Shown here: positions 1 to 6,054 of the stretch, in pieces | Position numbering within the stretch: position 1 is the stretch's first letter | Layout of the letters: every line of letters begins with the position of its first letter | Assembly (NCBI GenBank): GCA_035542775.1 | Contig: DATKKX010000056.1 | Location: 1 to 6,054, forward strand | Source of the DNA: DATKKX01 sp035542775 | GTDB lineage: Bacteria > Planctomycetota > Phycisphaerae > UBA1845 > UTPLA1 | Reading direction: 5' to 3' | DNA length: 6,054 bases | Position numbers and translations under genes: made by a program | Notes under the pieces: generated by a model | The model's input: only the letters and a program-made list of their open reading frames with translations | Databases searched by the model: none | Told to the model about the DNA's origin: nothing

Positions 1-1
1 C

Positions 2-1537
2 CCTTGGCCGAAAGAACTGCCGGAGTGGGATTCCCTCAGTTCGGCTGAGAAGAAATTGTTCATCAAGCAGGCTGACGTCTACGGGGCCTACCTGGCGTAC
101 ACCGACCACGAAATCGGCCGGGTGATCCAGGCGGTCGAGGACATGGGCCAGCTCGACAACACCCTAATCATCTACATCAGCGGCGACAACGGCGCGAGCC
201 CCGAAGGGATGCTCAACGGCACACCGAACGAGTTCACCACCTTCAATGGCGTCGCCGTGCCGGTCAAGGACCAGTTGCTGTGGTACGAGTTCTGGGGGTC
301 GGAGCGGACCTTTCCGCACTTTGCGGCCGGCTGGTCGTGGGCGATGGACACGCCTTTCAAGTGGACCAAGCAGGTTGCGTCGCATTACGGCGGGACGGCG
401 CAGGGCCTGGCCATGTCGTGGCCCGGCCACATCAACGACGCGGGCGGCATCCGCCGCCAGTTCCACCACCTCATCGACATCGTGCCGACCATCCTCGAAG
501 CGACCGGCATCCCGGCGCCGGAGACGCTCAACGGCATCCCGCAGCGCCCCATGGATGGCGTGAGTATGGTGTACACCTGGGACAAGGCGAACGCCAATGG
601 GCCCTCCCGGCACCCCACGCAGTATTTCGAGATGCTCGGCAACCGCGCCATCTACCACGACGGGTGGATTGCGGGCACGACCCCGGCGACGCTCCCGTGG
701 GAGCTGAGCAGCGCCCCGCCGCCGGACGTGATCACCGGGTACAAGTGGGAGCTGTACAACGTCGGTGATCTGCAAACGGGGGATCCCACCGAGTTCAACG
801 ACCTGGCGGCCCAAATGCCGGACAAGCTCAAGCAGATGCAGGACCTGTTCTACGCCGAGGCGAAGAAGTTCGACGTGCTGCCGCTCGACAACACGACGCT
901 CGCGCGCTGGAACGCGCCGAAGCCGAACCTCACGGCGGGACGCACGACCTTCACCTACTCGGGAACACTGACCGGCGTCCCCAGCAGCGGCGCGCCGGAC
1001 ATCCTGAACCGGTCGTACACCATCACCGCTGAGGTCACGATCCCCGAAGGGGGCGCGGAAGGCATGATCGTCACCCAGGGCGGGCGCTTCGGCGGCTACG
1101 GGCTCTTCCTGAGCAAGGGCGAGTTCGGCTTCGGCCGGGGCAAGCCGGTGTTCCTCTACAACCTGCTCGACCTCAAACGCACGACGTGGGAAGGACCGGA
1201 ACTAAGCGCTGGGAAGCATACCATCGTCTTCGACTTCAAGTCCGACGGTCCAGGCTTGGCCAGGGGGGGGACGGGCGTGCTCTCCGTGGACGGGCAGGAG
1301 GTGGCCAGGAATTCCATGGAGCACACCACCCCGATCACGTTCCCGGAGGACGAGACCTTCGACATCGGCGAGGATACCCGCACCCCGCTGGCGCTCATCG
1401 AGTATCGCTACGATTGTCCGTTCACGTTCACAGGCACGATCAACAAGCTCACCTTCACCCTCGGACCGCAGCAGTTGACGGCAAAGGAACACGAGGGGTT
1501 GCAGCAGGCCCGCGCCCGGGCACGCGATGAGCTGTAA
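2..1537 (+). CDS. Arylsulfatase (type I sulfatase, AtsA-like), copy A, 5'-truncated by window edge
   Basis: This is the C-terminal 511 residues of a large arylsulfatase, which hydrolyses sulfate esters to an alcohol or phenol plus sulfate. The frame is open from base 2 and aligns with copy B (3695-6054) from copy B residue 329, so about 328 residues, including the catalytic Cys, lie before the window; the full protein would be about 840 residues. A TTG at 56 is internal, not a start. Visible sulfatase features are the metal-binding Asp-Asn of SGDNG (codons 185-190) and the KQVASHYGG segment (Lys codon 368), likely the sulfate-contacting lysine region, followed by SWPGHI and DIVPTILEATG. From about base 935 (AGRTTFTY) a Gly-rich, beta-strand-like C-terminal domain begins, with RFGGYGLFL, YNLLDLKR, KHTIVFDF and GTGVLSVDG. 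The stop is TAA at 1535-1537. Compared with copy B it has seven extra residues (FGFGRGK) near 1124-1144 and lacks a loop after WEG. Family assignment is firm; the substrate is unknown. Confidence 0.93.
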   Translation, partial: PWPKELPEWDSLSSAEKKLFIKQADVYGAYLAYTDHEIGRVIQAVEDMGQLDNTLIIYISGDNGASPEGMLNGTPNEFTTFNGVAVPVKDQLLWYEFWGSERTFPHFAAGWSWAMDTPFKWTKQVASHYGGTAQGLAMSWPGHINDAGGIRRQFHHLIDIVPTILEATGIPAPETLNGIPQRPMDGVSMVYTWDKANANGPSRHPTQYFEMLGNRAIYHDGWIAGTTPATLPWELSSAPPPDVITGYKWELYNVGDLQTGDPTEFNDLAAQMPDKLKQMQDLFYAEAKKFDVLPLDNTTLARWNAPKPNLTAGRTTFTYSGTLTGVPSSGAPDILNRSYTITAEVTIPEGGAEGMIVTQGGRFGGYGLFLSKGEFGFGRGKPVFLYNLLDLKRTTWEGPELSAGKHTIVFDFKSDGPGLARGGTGVLSVDGQEVARNSMEHTTPITFPEDETFDIGEDTRTPLALIEYRYDCPFTFTGTINKLTFTLGPQQLTAKEHEGLQQARARARDEL

Positions 1538-1624
1538 CCGCGGACGTGAGCAGGAGATGGAAAGGGAGCGCAGGCACCTGCCGGCCGCCGCGGACGCGGG
1601 TGTCTGCGCGAGCGACGAGGCAAC

Positions 1625-1630
1625 GGAGGA
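1625..1630 (+). promoter_or_regulatory. Ribosome binding site deciding the DUF1254 gene start
   Basis: GGAGGA lies four bases (counting from GGAGG) before ATG 1634. A TTG at 1631 is in the same frame but abuts the site, leaving almost no spacing, so ATG 1634 is preferred. The spacing is tight but workable. Confidence 0.6.
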
Positions 1631-1633
1631 TTG

Positions 1634-3064
1634 ATGAGGTCAAGATCAGGAGTGTCGCGGTACCCTGCTACGGTGTTGATGGGTGCCGCATGCATGCTCG
1701 GGGGGATGTTCATCGCAAGCTGCCAGAAAGCAGAACAAGCAATCACCGAGGAAGTTGCTTACTTTCGCGGCATGGAATCGTGGGTGTACGGGTATCCCAT
1801 CGTGCTTATGGACGTGACCCGGCAAGTATTAACCGCCGCGCCCGCTCCGAACGCGGAAGGGACCGCGGCGCCGATGGATCAGTTCGCCAAGATGCCGCAC
1901 TATGTGAGTCCCGACGTCAAGCAGGTGGTCCGCATCAGCCTCAACTCGCTGTGGTGCACGGGCTGGCTGGACCTTGGACAGGAGCCGGTGGTCCTTTCGG
2001 TCCCCGAGACCCATGACCGGTACTACGTGATGTCCGTTATGGACATGTGGACGAATGTGTTCGCCTCCGTGGGCAAGCGCACCACCGGGACCAAGTCCGG
2101 CAACTTCCTCGTCGTCGGACCGGGCTGGCAGGGCACGCCGCCCGCCGACATCAAGCAGGTCTTCAAGTCTCCCACTCGATATGCCTGGGTACTCGGACAG
2201 ACCCAGGTCAATGGTCCCAGCGATTTCGCGTACGTGAATGCCATCCAGGCCAACTACAAGCTCACTCCGTTGAGCCAGTGGGGCAAGCCTTACACGCCGC
2301 CGAGCAACGTGCCAGTGGACAAATCAGTGGACCTGTCCAAGATTCCTCCCGACCAGGTCGCGGCCATGGATGCCGGAACGTTCTTCAACCGGCTGGCGAT
2401 GCTCATGAAGGACAACTCGCCCGCCGCGGAAGATGCTGAGGCGCTGCGCAAGCTGAAGGACATCGGCGTCGAGCCGGGCAAGCCTTTCGATATCAGCAAG
2501 GTGAGTCCAGCCATTGCGCGCGGCCTAGAACGAGCGATGAAAGAAGCTCCGGTCAAGTTGCAGCAAGGCATCCTCACGATGAAGACGGTGAACGGGTGGA
2601 TGCAGCCGAACGACATCGGACGCTATGGCAAGGATTACGATACCCGCGCCGGCATCGCCTGGGTCGGACTCGGCGCCAACCAGCCGGAGGATACCATCTA
2701 TCCCACGGCCTTCAATGATGGCGAGGGCAACCCGCTCGACAGCGCCAACAAGTACATCATGCACTACGACAAGGGAACGCTGCAGCCCACGAACGCCTCC
2801 TGGTCCATCTCGCAATACAAGGGAAACTTCTACGAAGTCAATGCCCTGAACCGCTACGTTATCGCTCCCTGGATGCCACTCAAGTTCAACAAAGACGGCT
2901 CGCTCGACATCTACCTGCAGCCTGACTCGCCGGGCAAAGACAAGGAATCCAACTGGCTGCCGACTCCGCCCGGCGCGTTCAACATCACCATTCGCAATTA
3001 CTGGCCAAAAGAAGATGCCCTGAACGGCAACTACAAGAATCCGCCGATCAAGAAGGTGCAATGA
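1634..3064 (+). CDS. DUF1254/DUF1214 domain lipoprotein
   Basis: A 476-residue protein of unknown biochemical function. The N-terminus looks like a lipoprotein signal peptide: Arg2, Arg4 and Arg9, a hydrophobic stretch at about 12-28, then a lipobox I-A-S-C with Cys30 as the probable lipidated residue. Gln at +2 argues against inner-membrane retention if the host follows E. coli-type sorting. The DUF1254 part covers roughly residues 45-170, beginning with the characteristic GMESWVYGYPIVLMDVTR and continuing through LNSLWCTGWLDL, SVPETHDRYYVMSVMDMWTN and FLVVGPGWQG. A middle segment (about 215-330) rich in charged residues and short helices links to the DUF1214 part at about 336-470, with AWVGLGANQPEDTIYPT, SWSISQYKGNFYEVN, a PDSPGKDKESNWLPTPPGAF stretch and the closing IRNYWP (Tyr456-Trp457-Pro458). 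Length and domain order are typical of the two-domain family. It lies 96 bases after sulfatase copy A. Codon use looks slightly less GC-rich than in the sulfatases. A supporting role in an envelope sulfatase module is inference only. Confidence 0.92.
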   Translation: MRSRSGVSRYPATVLMGAACMLGGMFIASCQKAEQAITEEVAYFRGMESWVYGYPIVLMDVTRQVLTAAPAPNAEGTAAPMDQFAKMPHYVSPDVKQVVRISLNSLWCTGWLDLGQEPVVLSVPETHDRYYVMSVMDMWTNVFASVGKRTTGTKSGNFLVVGPGWQGTPPADIKQVFKSPTRYAWVLGQTQVNGPSDFAYVNAIQANYKLTPLSQWGKPYTPPSNVPVDKSVDLSKIPPDQVAAMDAGTFFNRLAMLMKDNSPAAEDAEALRKLKDIGVEPGKPFDISKVSPAIARGLERAMKEAPVKLQQGILTMKTVNGWMQPNDIGRYGKDYDTRAGIAWVGLGANQPEDTIYPTAFNDGEGNPLDSANKYIMHYDKGTLQPTNASWSISQYKGNFYEVNALNRYVIAPWMPLKFNKDGSLDIYLQPDSPGKDKESNWLPTPPGAFNITIRNYWPKEDALNGNYKNPPIKKVQ

Positions 3065-3130
3065 GGGAAAGTCTGACTGAGCCTGGGTTAAGCCACGGAA
3101 GGATGCTTACCTGACGTAATCAGACTTCTC
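3065..3130 (+). repeat. Nested inverted repeat in the spacer after the DUF1254 gene
   Basis: The perfect 8-base arms AAGTCTGA (3069-3076) and TCAGACTT (3120-3127) are complementary and separated by 43 bases. With one bulged A at 3068 the outer stem can extend by GGG (3065-3067) against CTC (3128-3130), including a G-U pair. Inside it, GGTTAAGC (3086-3093) can pair with GCTTACC (3105-3111) with one bulge, leaving an 11-base loop. The whole could fold as a two-storey hairpin right after the DUF1254 stop and just before the ribosome binding site of the next gene. There is no U-tract, so it does not look like a standard intrinsic terminator. It may be an mRNA processing or stability element, or chance. 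Confidence 0.35.
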
Positions 3131-3145
3131 AAGGAGATTGGCTAG

Positions 3146-3150
3146 GGAGG
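3146..3150 (+). promoter_or_regulatory. Ribosome binding site for the small membrane protein
   Basis: GGAGG, within AGGGAGG, ends four bases before ATG 3155 and supports that start. A second purine-rich stretch, AAGGAGA at 3131-3137, is too far upstream to serve this ATG. Confidence 0.6.
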
Positions 3151-3154
3151 TTCA

Positions 3155-3514
3155 ATGAAAAAGATCCTCATGTTCGCGGCATTGGCCGAAACGGGTACGG
3201 GTGTGATCCTGTTCGGCTATCCGCCAATCGTCGTCCGGCTGCTGTTCGACGCAGAACTCGTCGGTGTCGGTGTAATCATGAGCCGCCTCGCCGGCATCGC
3301 CCTGACCGGGTTAGGAGTCGCCTGCTGGCCGGGCTCGCCCCGGGTCGGCATGTTGATCTACGGGGCGGGCGCCGCGCTGTACCTCGCCTACGTCGGCCTC
3401 GCGGGCGGCCTGGCCGGCATACTGCTGTGGCCGGCAGTCGTCCTGCACGTGATCCTGACGGCACTTTTGACTCGGGCATCAACAACAGATAAGGACACGA
3501 AGACATCCGAATGA
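3155..3514 (+). CDS. Small four-helix integral membrane protein, function unknown
   Basis: A 119-residue, very hydrophobic protein beginning MKKILMF. Four membrane segments can be read at about residues 4-22, 36-57, 64-82 and 86-105, followed by a polar tail (TTDKDTKTSE). Conserved-looking features include Glu12 inside the first helix, the FGYPP turn at 20-24, Arg44 near GIALTGLGVACWPG, the YLAYVG stretch in helix three and LLWPAVVLH in helix four. The pattern resembles a family of hypothetical membrane proteins of about 120 residues that I have seen in many Gram-negative genomes; I cannot attach a characterised function. A DoxX-like or DUF4345-like fold is possible but unproven. It lies 90 bases after the DUF1254 gene and 180 bases before sulfatase copy B, in the same direction, so co-transcription is plausible. 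There is no cleavable signal peptide; the first helix probably stays in the membrane. The coding call is supported by the ribosome binding site and by coherent hydrophobic periodicity. Confidence 0.8.
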   Translation: MKKILMFAALAETGTGVILFGYPPIVVRLLFDAELVGVGVIMSRLAGIALTGLGVACWPGSPRVGMLIYGAGAALYLAYVGLAGGLAGILLWPAVVLHVILTALLTRASTTDKDTKTSE

Positions 3515-3540
3515 CCGAGGGACAAGTCACCGCCACCCCG

Positions 3541-3640
3541 TTTCGGGCATTGCTCCTTCGAGCTTCGAAATTGTCTCGGATTTCGATATTCGGATTTCGG
3601 AATTGCCCCGGATTTCGGGATTCGCACTTCGAATTTCAGT
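3541..3640. repeat. Cluster of short AT-richer intergenic repeats (CGGATTTCG family)
   Basis: The spacer 3515-3694 contains no gene but holds a block of degenerate short repeats. CGGATTTCG occurs exactly three times (3577-3585, 3591-3599, 3609-3617). CTTCGAA occurs at 3563-3569 and 3627-3633, and TTTCGGG at 3541-3547 and 3613-3619. The block is less GC-rich than the flanking genes. Its minus-strand translation gives peptides such as NPEIRGNSEIRISKSE, the style of low-complexity frames that I associate with intergenic repeats in Planctomycetota and Verrucomicrobiota. Unit spacing is irregular (14 and 18 bases), so this is not a CRISPR array. Its function is unknown. Confidence 0.65.
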
Positions 3641-3680
3641 TCGACGGGACATTCCACAAGAAGGGCCCGAGGTGAAATCA

Positions 3681-3688
3681 AAGGAGGG
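3681..3688 (+). promoter_or_regulatory. Strong ribosome binding site for sulfatase copy B
   Basis: AAGGAGGG contains a near-perfect Shine-Dalgarno core (GGAGG at 3683-3687) seven bases before ATG 3695, and it fixes that start together with the signal peptide that follows. Confidence 0.75.
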
Positions 3689-3694
3689 ACTCTG

Positions 3695-3781
3695 ATGAAC
3701 TGGATCAAGCGTCTCGTGTCGAGTGGAGCGACAGCAATCGCCGTTGCTGCGTTCCTGCTGGCGGCTGCGCCGGCTCTGGCG
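3695..3781 (+). other. Signal peptide coding segment of sulfatase copy B
   Basis: Residues 1-29 show the n-h-c pattern: a basic start (Lys5, Arg6), an Ala/Leu-rich core at about 12-25 and A-L-A before the predicted cut, with mature protein starting QQVTGE. No twin-arginine motif is present, so Sec export is the simpler reading. Confidence 0.85.
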
Positions 3782-6054
3782 CAGCAGGTCACGGGCGAGC
3801 TGGGTTCGCCCAGCGCCACGACGACGATCGGCGGCGAGCAGCTGCCGCCGCCGCCGCCGAAGTTCGGCGGCGTGATCACGGAGGACGCCAAGAGCTCGAA
3901 GCCCTGGTGGCCTCCGACGGTGGTCCCACCCAAGGGGGCCCCCAACGTGCTGCTGATCATGACCGACGACTCGGGCTACGGCGTGCCGAGCACCTTCGGC
4001 GGCGTCATACCCACGCCGACCCTGGACCGCCTCGCCAAGGTCGGATTGCGCTACACGCAATTCCACTCGACGGCGCTGTGCTCGCCCACGCGGGCGGCCA
4101 TCATCACCGGGCGCAACCACCACTCGGTCGGTTTCGGCCAGATCAGCGAACTGGCCACCGGCTACCCAGGCTATGACTCGGTCATCGGACCCGAGAAGGC
4201 GACCGTCGGCCGGATCCTCGCCGACAACGGCTACGCCACCTCGTGGTTTGGCAAGAACCACAACACGCCCTCGTTCCAGTACAGCGCGGCGGGGCCGTTC
4301 GACCAGTGGCCGAGCGGGATGGGCTTCCAGTACTTCTACGGCTTCATGGGCGGGGAGTCCGACCAGTGGACGCCCTACCTCTTCCGCGATCACACCCCGA
4401 TCTTTCCATGGGTTGGCAAGAAGGACTACAACCTCGTCACCGACATGGCGGATGAGGCAATCAAGTACATGAAGGAGCTGAGCGCCTCGGCGCCCGACAA
4501 GCCGTTCTTCGTCTACTACGTGCCCGGGGCGACCCATTCGCCGCACCAGCCGACCAAGGAGTGGATCGACAGGATCAGCGCAATGCACCTCTTTGGCCAG
4601 GGCTGGGAGAAGCTGCGCGAGCAGATCTTCGCCAACCAGAAGCGGCTCGGCGTGATCCCACCCAACACTCAGCTCACGCCGTGGCCGAGCGAGCTGCCGC
4701 GTTGGGACTCGCTCTCCCTCGTGCAGAAAAAGATCGTCATTCGCGAGGCCGACGTGTTCGCAGCCTACACTGCCTATGTGGACTACGAGATCGGCCGGGT
4801 GATCCAGGCGGTCGAGGACATCGGCAAGCTCGACAACACGCTCATCATCTACATTGACGGCGACAACGGCACCAGCTCCGAGGGGTCGATGATGGGCACG
4901 CCGAACACGATGACCGTCTACAACGGCGTCCTGCAACTGCCCGAGCTTGAGATGCTGCGGTACTATGAATCCTGGGGCTCCGACAAGACGTATCCGCATA
5001 TGGCGGTGCCTTGGGCCTGGGCCTTCGACACCCCCTTCAAGTGGGTGAAGCAGGTGGCGTCGCACTTCGGCGGCACCCGGCAGGGCATGGTCGTCTCGTG
5101 GCCCGGCCACATCAACGAGCCGGGCGGCGTCCGCTCCCAGTTCCATCACGTGATCGACATCGTCCCGACGATCCTGGAGGCGGCGGGCATCCGCGCCCCG
5201 GACACGGTCGACGGCATCAAGCAGCGACCCATCGAGGGCGTGAGCATGGTGTACACGTTCGACAAGGCAAACGCCAACGCGCCGTCGAAGCGTACCACCC
5301 AGTACTTCGAGATGTTCGCCAACCGCGGGATCTACCACGACGGCTGGTACGCCTGTACCACGCCGGCGACCCTGCCTTGGGCACCGTCCGCGGGTCCGCT
5401 GCCCGATGTCAATGACTACAAGTGGGAGCTCTACAACATCGCCGATGACTTCTCGCAGTACAACGACCTGGCCGCGAGGAATCCCGACAAGCTCAAGGAG
5501 ATGCAGGCGCTGTTCCTGACGGAGGCAGCGAAATACCAGGTCCTCCCGCTGGACAACTCGGTTCTCCAGCGCCTGCTCACGCCGCGTCCAAGCGGGACGG
5601 CAGGGCGCACGGAGTTCACCTATCTGGGTAAGAACGTTGGCATCCCGGTCGCCAATGCGCCGAGTATCCTGAACCGCAACTACACGATCACGGCCGAGAT
5701 CACGGTCCCCAAGGAGGGCGCGGAAGGGATGATCGCGACGATGGGCGGCCGCTTCGGGGGGTACGGTCTCTACCTCCTCAAGGGCGAGCCGGTGTTCGTC
5801 TACAACCTGCTCGACCTGAAACGCTACCGCTGGGAAGGCGGCGTCGGTGCCCGCGACTGGCTGGGCCGGTCGCTCAAACCGGGCAAGCATACCATCGTGT
5901 TTGATTTCAAGTACGACGGGCCGGGCTTCGGCAAGGGCGGGACCGGGGTGCTGTCGGTGGACGGCAGAGTGCTCGCGCAGCAAAAGATGGATCACTCGAT
6001 TCCATTCCTCATGTCGATTGACGAGTCCCTCGACATCGGCATGGATACCCGCAC
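3695..6054 (+). CDS. Secreted arylsulfatase (cysteine-type, AtsA-like), copy B, 3' end beyond window
   Basis: An open frame of 786 codons with no stop before the window ends; comparison with copy A predicts about 50 further residues. It should hydrolyse sulfate esters outside the cytoplasm. Residues 1-29 form a Sec-type signal peptide (Lys5-Arg6, then TAIAVAAFLLAAAPALA, cleavage after ALA at 29). A polar linker with five prolines (51-55) precedes the sulfatase domain, about 82-620. Catalytic features by comparison with P. aeruginosa arylsulfatase: metal ligands Asp91-Asp92 in MTDDSGYG; the sulfatase signature ALCSPTRAAIITG with Cys129 (converted to formylglycine) and Arg133; Lys187 and His189 in FGKNHN; His281 in ATHSPH; Asp390-Asn391 in DGDNG; and probably Lys452 in KQVASHFGG. 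From about 636 a beta-sandwich-like C-terminal domain follows (RFGGYGLYL, YNLLDLKR, KHTIVFDF, GTGVLSVDG). The full active site predicts an active enzyme, provided the host makes formylglycine; no maturase gene is in the window. Its substrate is unknown. Confidence 0.95.
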   Translation, partial: MNWIKRLVSSGATAIAVAAFLLAAAPALAQQVTGELGSPSATTTIGGEQLPPPPPKFGGVITEDAKSSKPWWPPTVVPPKGAPNVLLIMTDDSGYGVPSTFGGVIPTPTLDRLAKVGLRYTQFHSTALCSPTRAAIITGRNHHSVGFGQISELATGYPGYDSVIGPEKATVGRILADNGYATSWFGKNHNTPSFQYSAAGPFDQWPSGMGFQYFYGFMGGESDQWTPYLFRDHTPIFPWVGKKDYNLVTDMADEAIKYMKELSASAPDKPFFVYYVPGATHSPHQPTKEWIDRISAMHLFGQGWEKLREQIFANQKRLGVIPPNTQLTPWPSELPRWDSLSLVQKKIVIREADVFAAYTAYVDYEIGRVIQAVEDIGKLDNTLIIYIDGDNGTSSEGSMMGTPNTMTVYNGVLQLPELEMLRYYESWGSDKTYPHMAVPWAWAFDTPFKWVKQVASHFGGTRQGMVVSWPGHINEPGGVRSQFHHVIDIVPTILEAAGIRAPDTVDGIKQRPIEGVSMVYTFDKANANAPSKRTTQYFEMFANRGIYHDGWYACTTPATLPWAPSAGPLPDVNDYKWELYNIADDFSQYNDLAARNPDKLKEMQALFLTEAAKYQVLPLDNSVLQRLLTPRPSGTAGRTEFTYLGKNVGIPVANAPSILNRNYTITAEITVPKEGAEGMIATMGGRFGGYGLYLLKGEPVFVYNLLDLKRYRWEGGVGARDWLGRSLKPGKHTIVFDFKYDGPGFGKGGTGVLSVDGRVLAQQKMDHSIPFLMSIDESLDIGMDTR
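4073..4111 (+). other. Sulfatase active-site signature (formylglycine motif) in copy B
   Basis: ALCSPTRAAIITG matches the classical sulfatase signature 1 pattern C-x-P-x-R followed by two hydrophobic residues and T-G. Cys129 (bases 4079-4081) is the residue converted to C-alpha-formylglycine and Arg133 helps to position it. The Cys form can be matured by the aerobic FGE-type enzyme or by a radical SAM anSME; the Ser form would need anSME. Confidence 0.9.

Noticed and set aside
56..58. TTG as the start of copy A
   Set aside because: The frame is open upstream and bases 2-55 encode PWPKELPEWDSLS, which aligns with copy B residues from 329. The gene begins outside the window.
164..814. 216-codon open frame on the minus strand, opposite copy A
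   Set aside because: It has the same Arg/Val-rich shadow composition, opposite well-conserved sulfatase codons, and no domain is recognisable.
1262..1270. Run of eight G in copy A as a possible frameshift
   Set aside because: The reading frame continues intact through it to GGTGVLSVDG, matching copy B, so no frame break is present.
1570..1581. Small GC inverted repeat (GCAG/CTGC) after copy A as a terminator
   Set aside because: It is only a four- to five-pair stem with a tiny loop and no following U-tract, so it is expected by chance in GC-rich sequence.
1631..1633. TTG as the start of the DUF1254 gene
   Set aside because: It directly follows the Shine-Dalgarno sequence, leaving too little spacing; the ATG three bases later fits better.
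3577..3617. CGGATTTCG units as a CRISPR array
   Set aside because: Units are only nine bases long, with irregular 5-9 base gaps and no spacer-sized inserts.
3515..3694. Promoter for sulfatase copy B within the spacer
   Set aside because: No -35/-10 pair with sensible spacing stands out. The AT-richer part is explained by the repeat units, and the host's promoter consensus is unknown.
3527..5995. A very long (822-codon) open frame on the minus strand, opposite sulfatase copy B
   Set aside because: It mirrors the third-position GC bias of copy B, is Arg/Val/Asp-rich without any recognisable domain, and runs into the intergenic repeats. Copy B on the plus strand carries a complete sulfatase active site, so this is a shadow.

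Overview
The window is GC-rich bacterial DNA carrying four genes, all on the plus strand: the C-terminal 60% of one arylsulfatase (its 5' end lies before the window), a DUF1254/DUF1214 lipoprotein, a small four-helix membrane protein, and a second arylsulfatase that is nearly complete but runs off the right edge. No RNA genes, insertion sequences, CRISPR arrays or origins were seen. The longest non-coding gap is about 180 bases.

Layout: 2-1537, sulfatase copy A (partial). 1538-1633, spacer ending in a Shine-Dalgarno site. 1634-3064, DUF1254/DUF1214 lipoprotein. 3065-3154, short spacer holding a nested inverted repeat. 3155-3514, membrane protein of unknown function. 3515-3694, spacer with a cluster of short CGGATTTCG-type repeats. 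3695-6054, sulfatase copy B (partial at the 3' end). Gaps of 90-180 bases and one shared direction allow a single transcript, but no promoter or terminator could be identified.

How it fits together: copies A and B are clear paralogues of the large (about 840-residue) Pseudomonas/Mycobacterium AtsA-type arylsulfatases, with a type I sulfatase domain followed by a C-terminal beta-sandwich-like domain. Copy B has a Sec-type signal peptide and the full cysteine-type active site. The DUF1254 protein has a lipobox, so three of the four products are probably exported and the fourth sits in the membrane. The cluster looks like a cell-envelope or periplasmic module for hydrolysing sulfate esters. The substrate cannot be read from the sequence. 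No formylglycine-generating enzyme, sulfate transporter or regulator is in view.

Organism: GC-rich codon use, a diderm-style lipoprotein and abundant sulfatase coding fit Planctomycetota, Pseudomonadota or similar soil and aquatic lineages. The repeat cluster at 3541-3640, whose minus-strand translation gives peptides of the EIRNPKSE style, resembles intergenic repeats I associate with Planctomycetota and Verrucomicrobiota. This favours that superphylum but is only suggestive.
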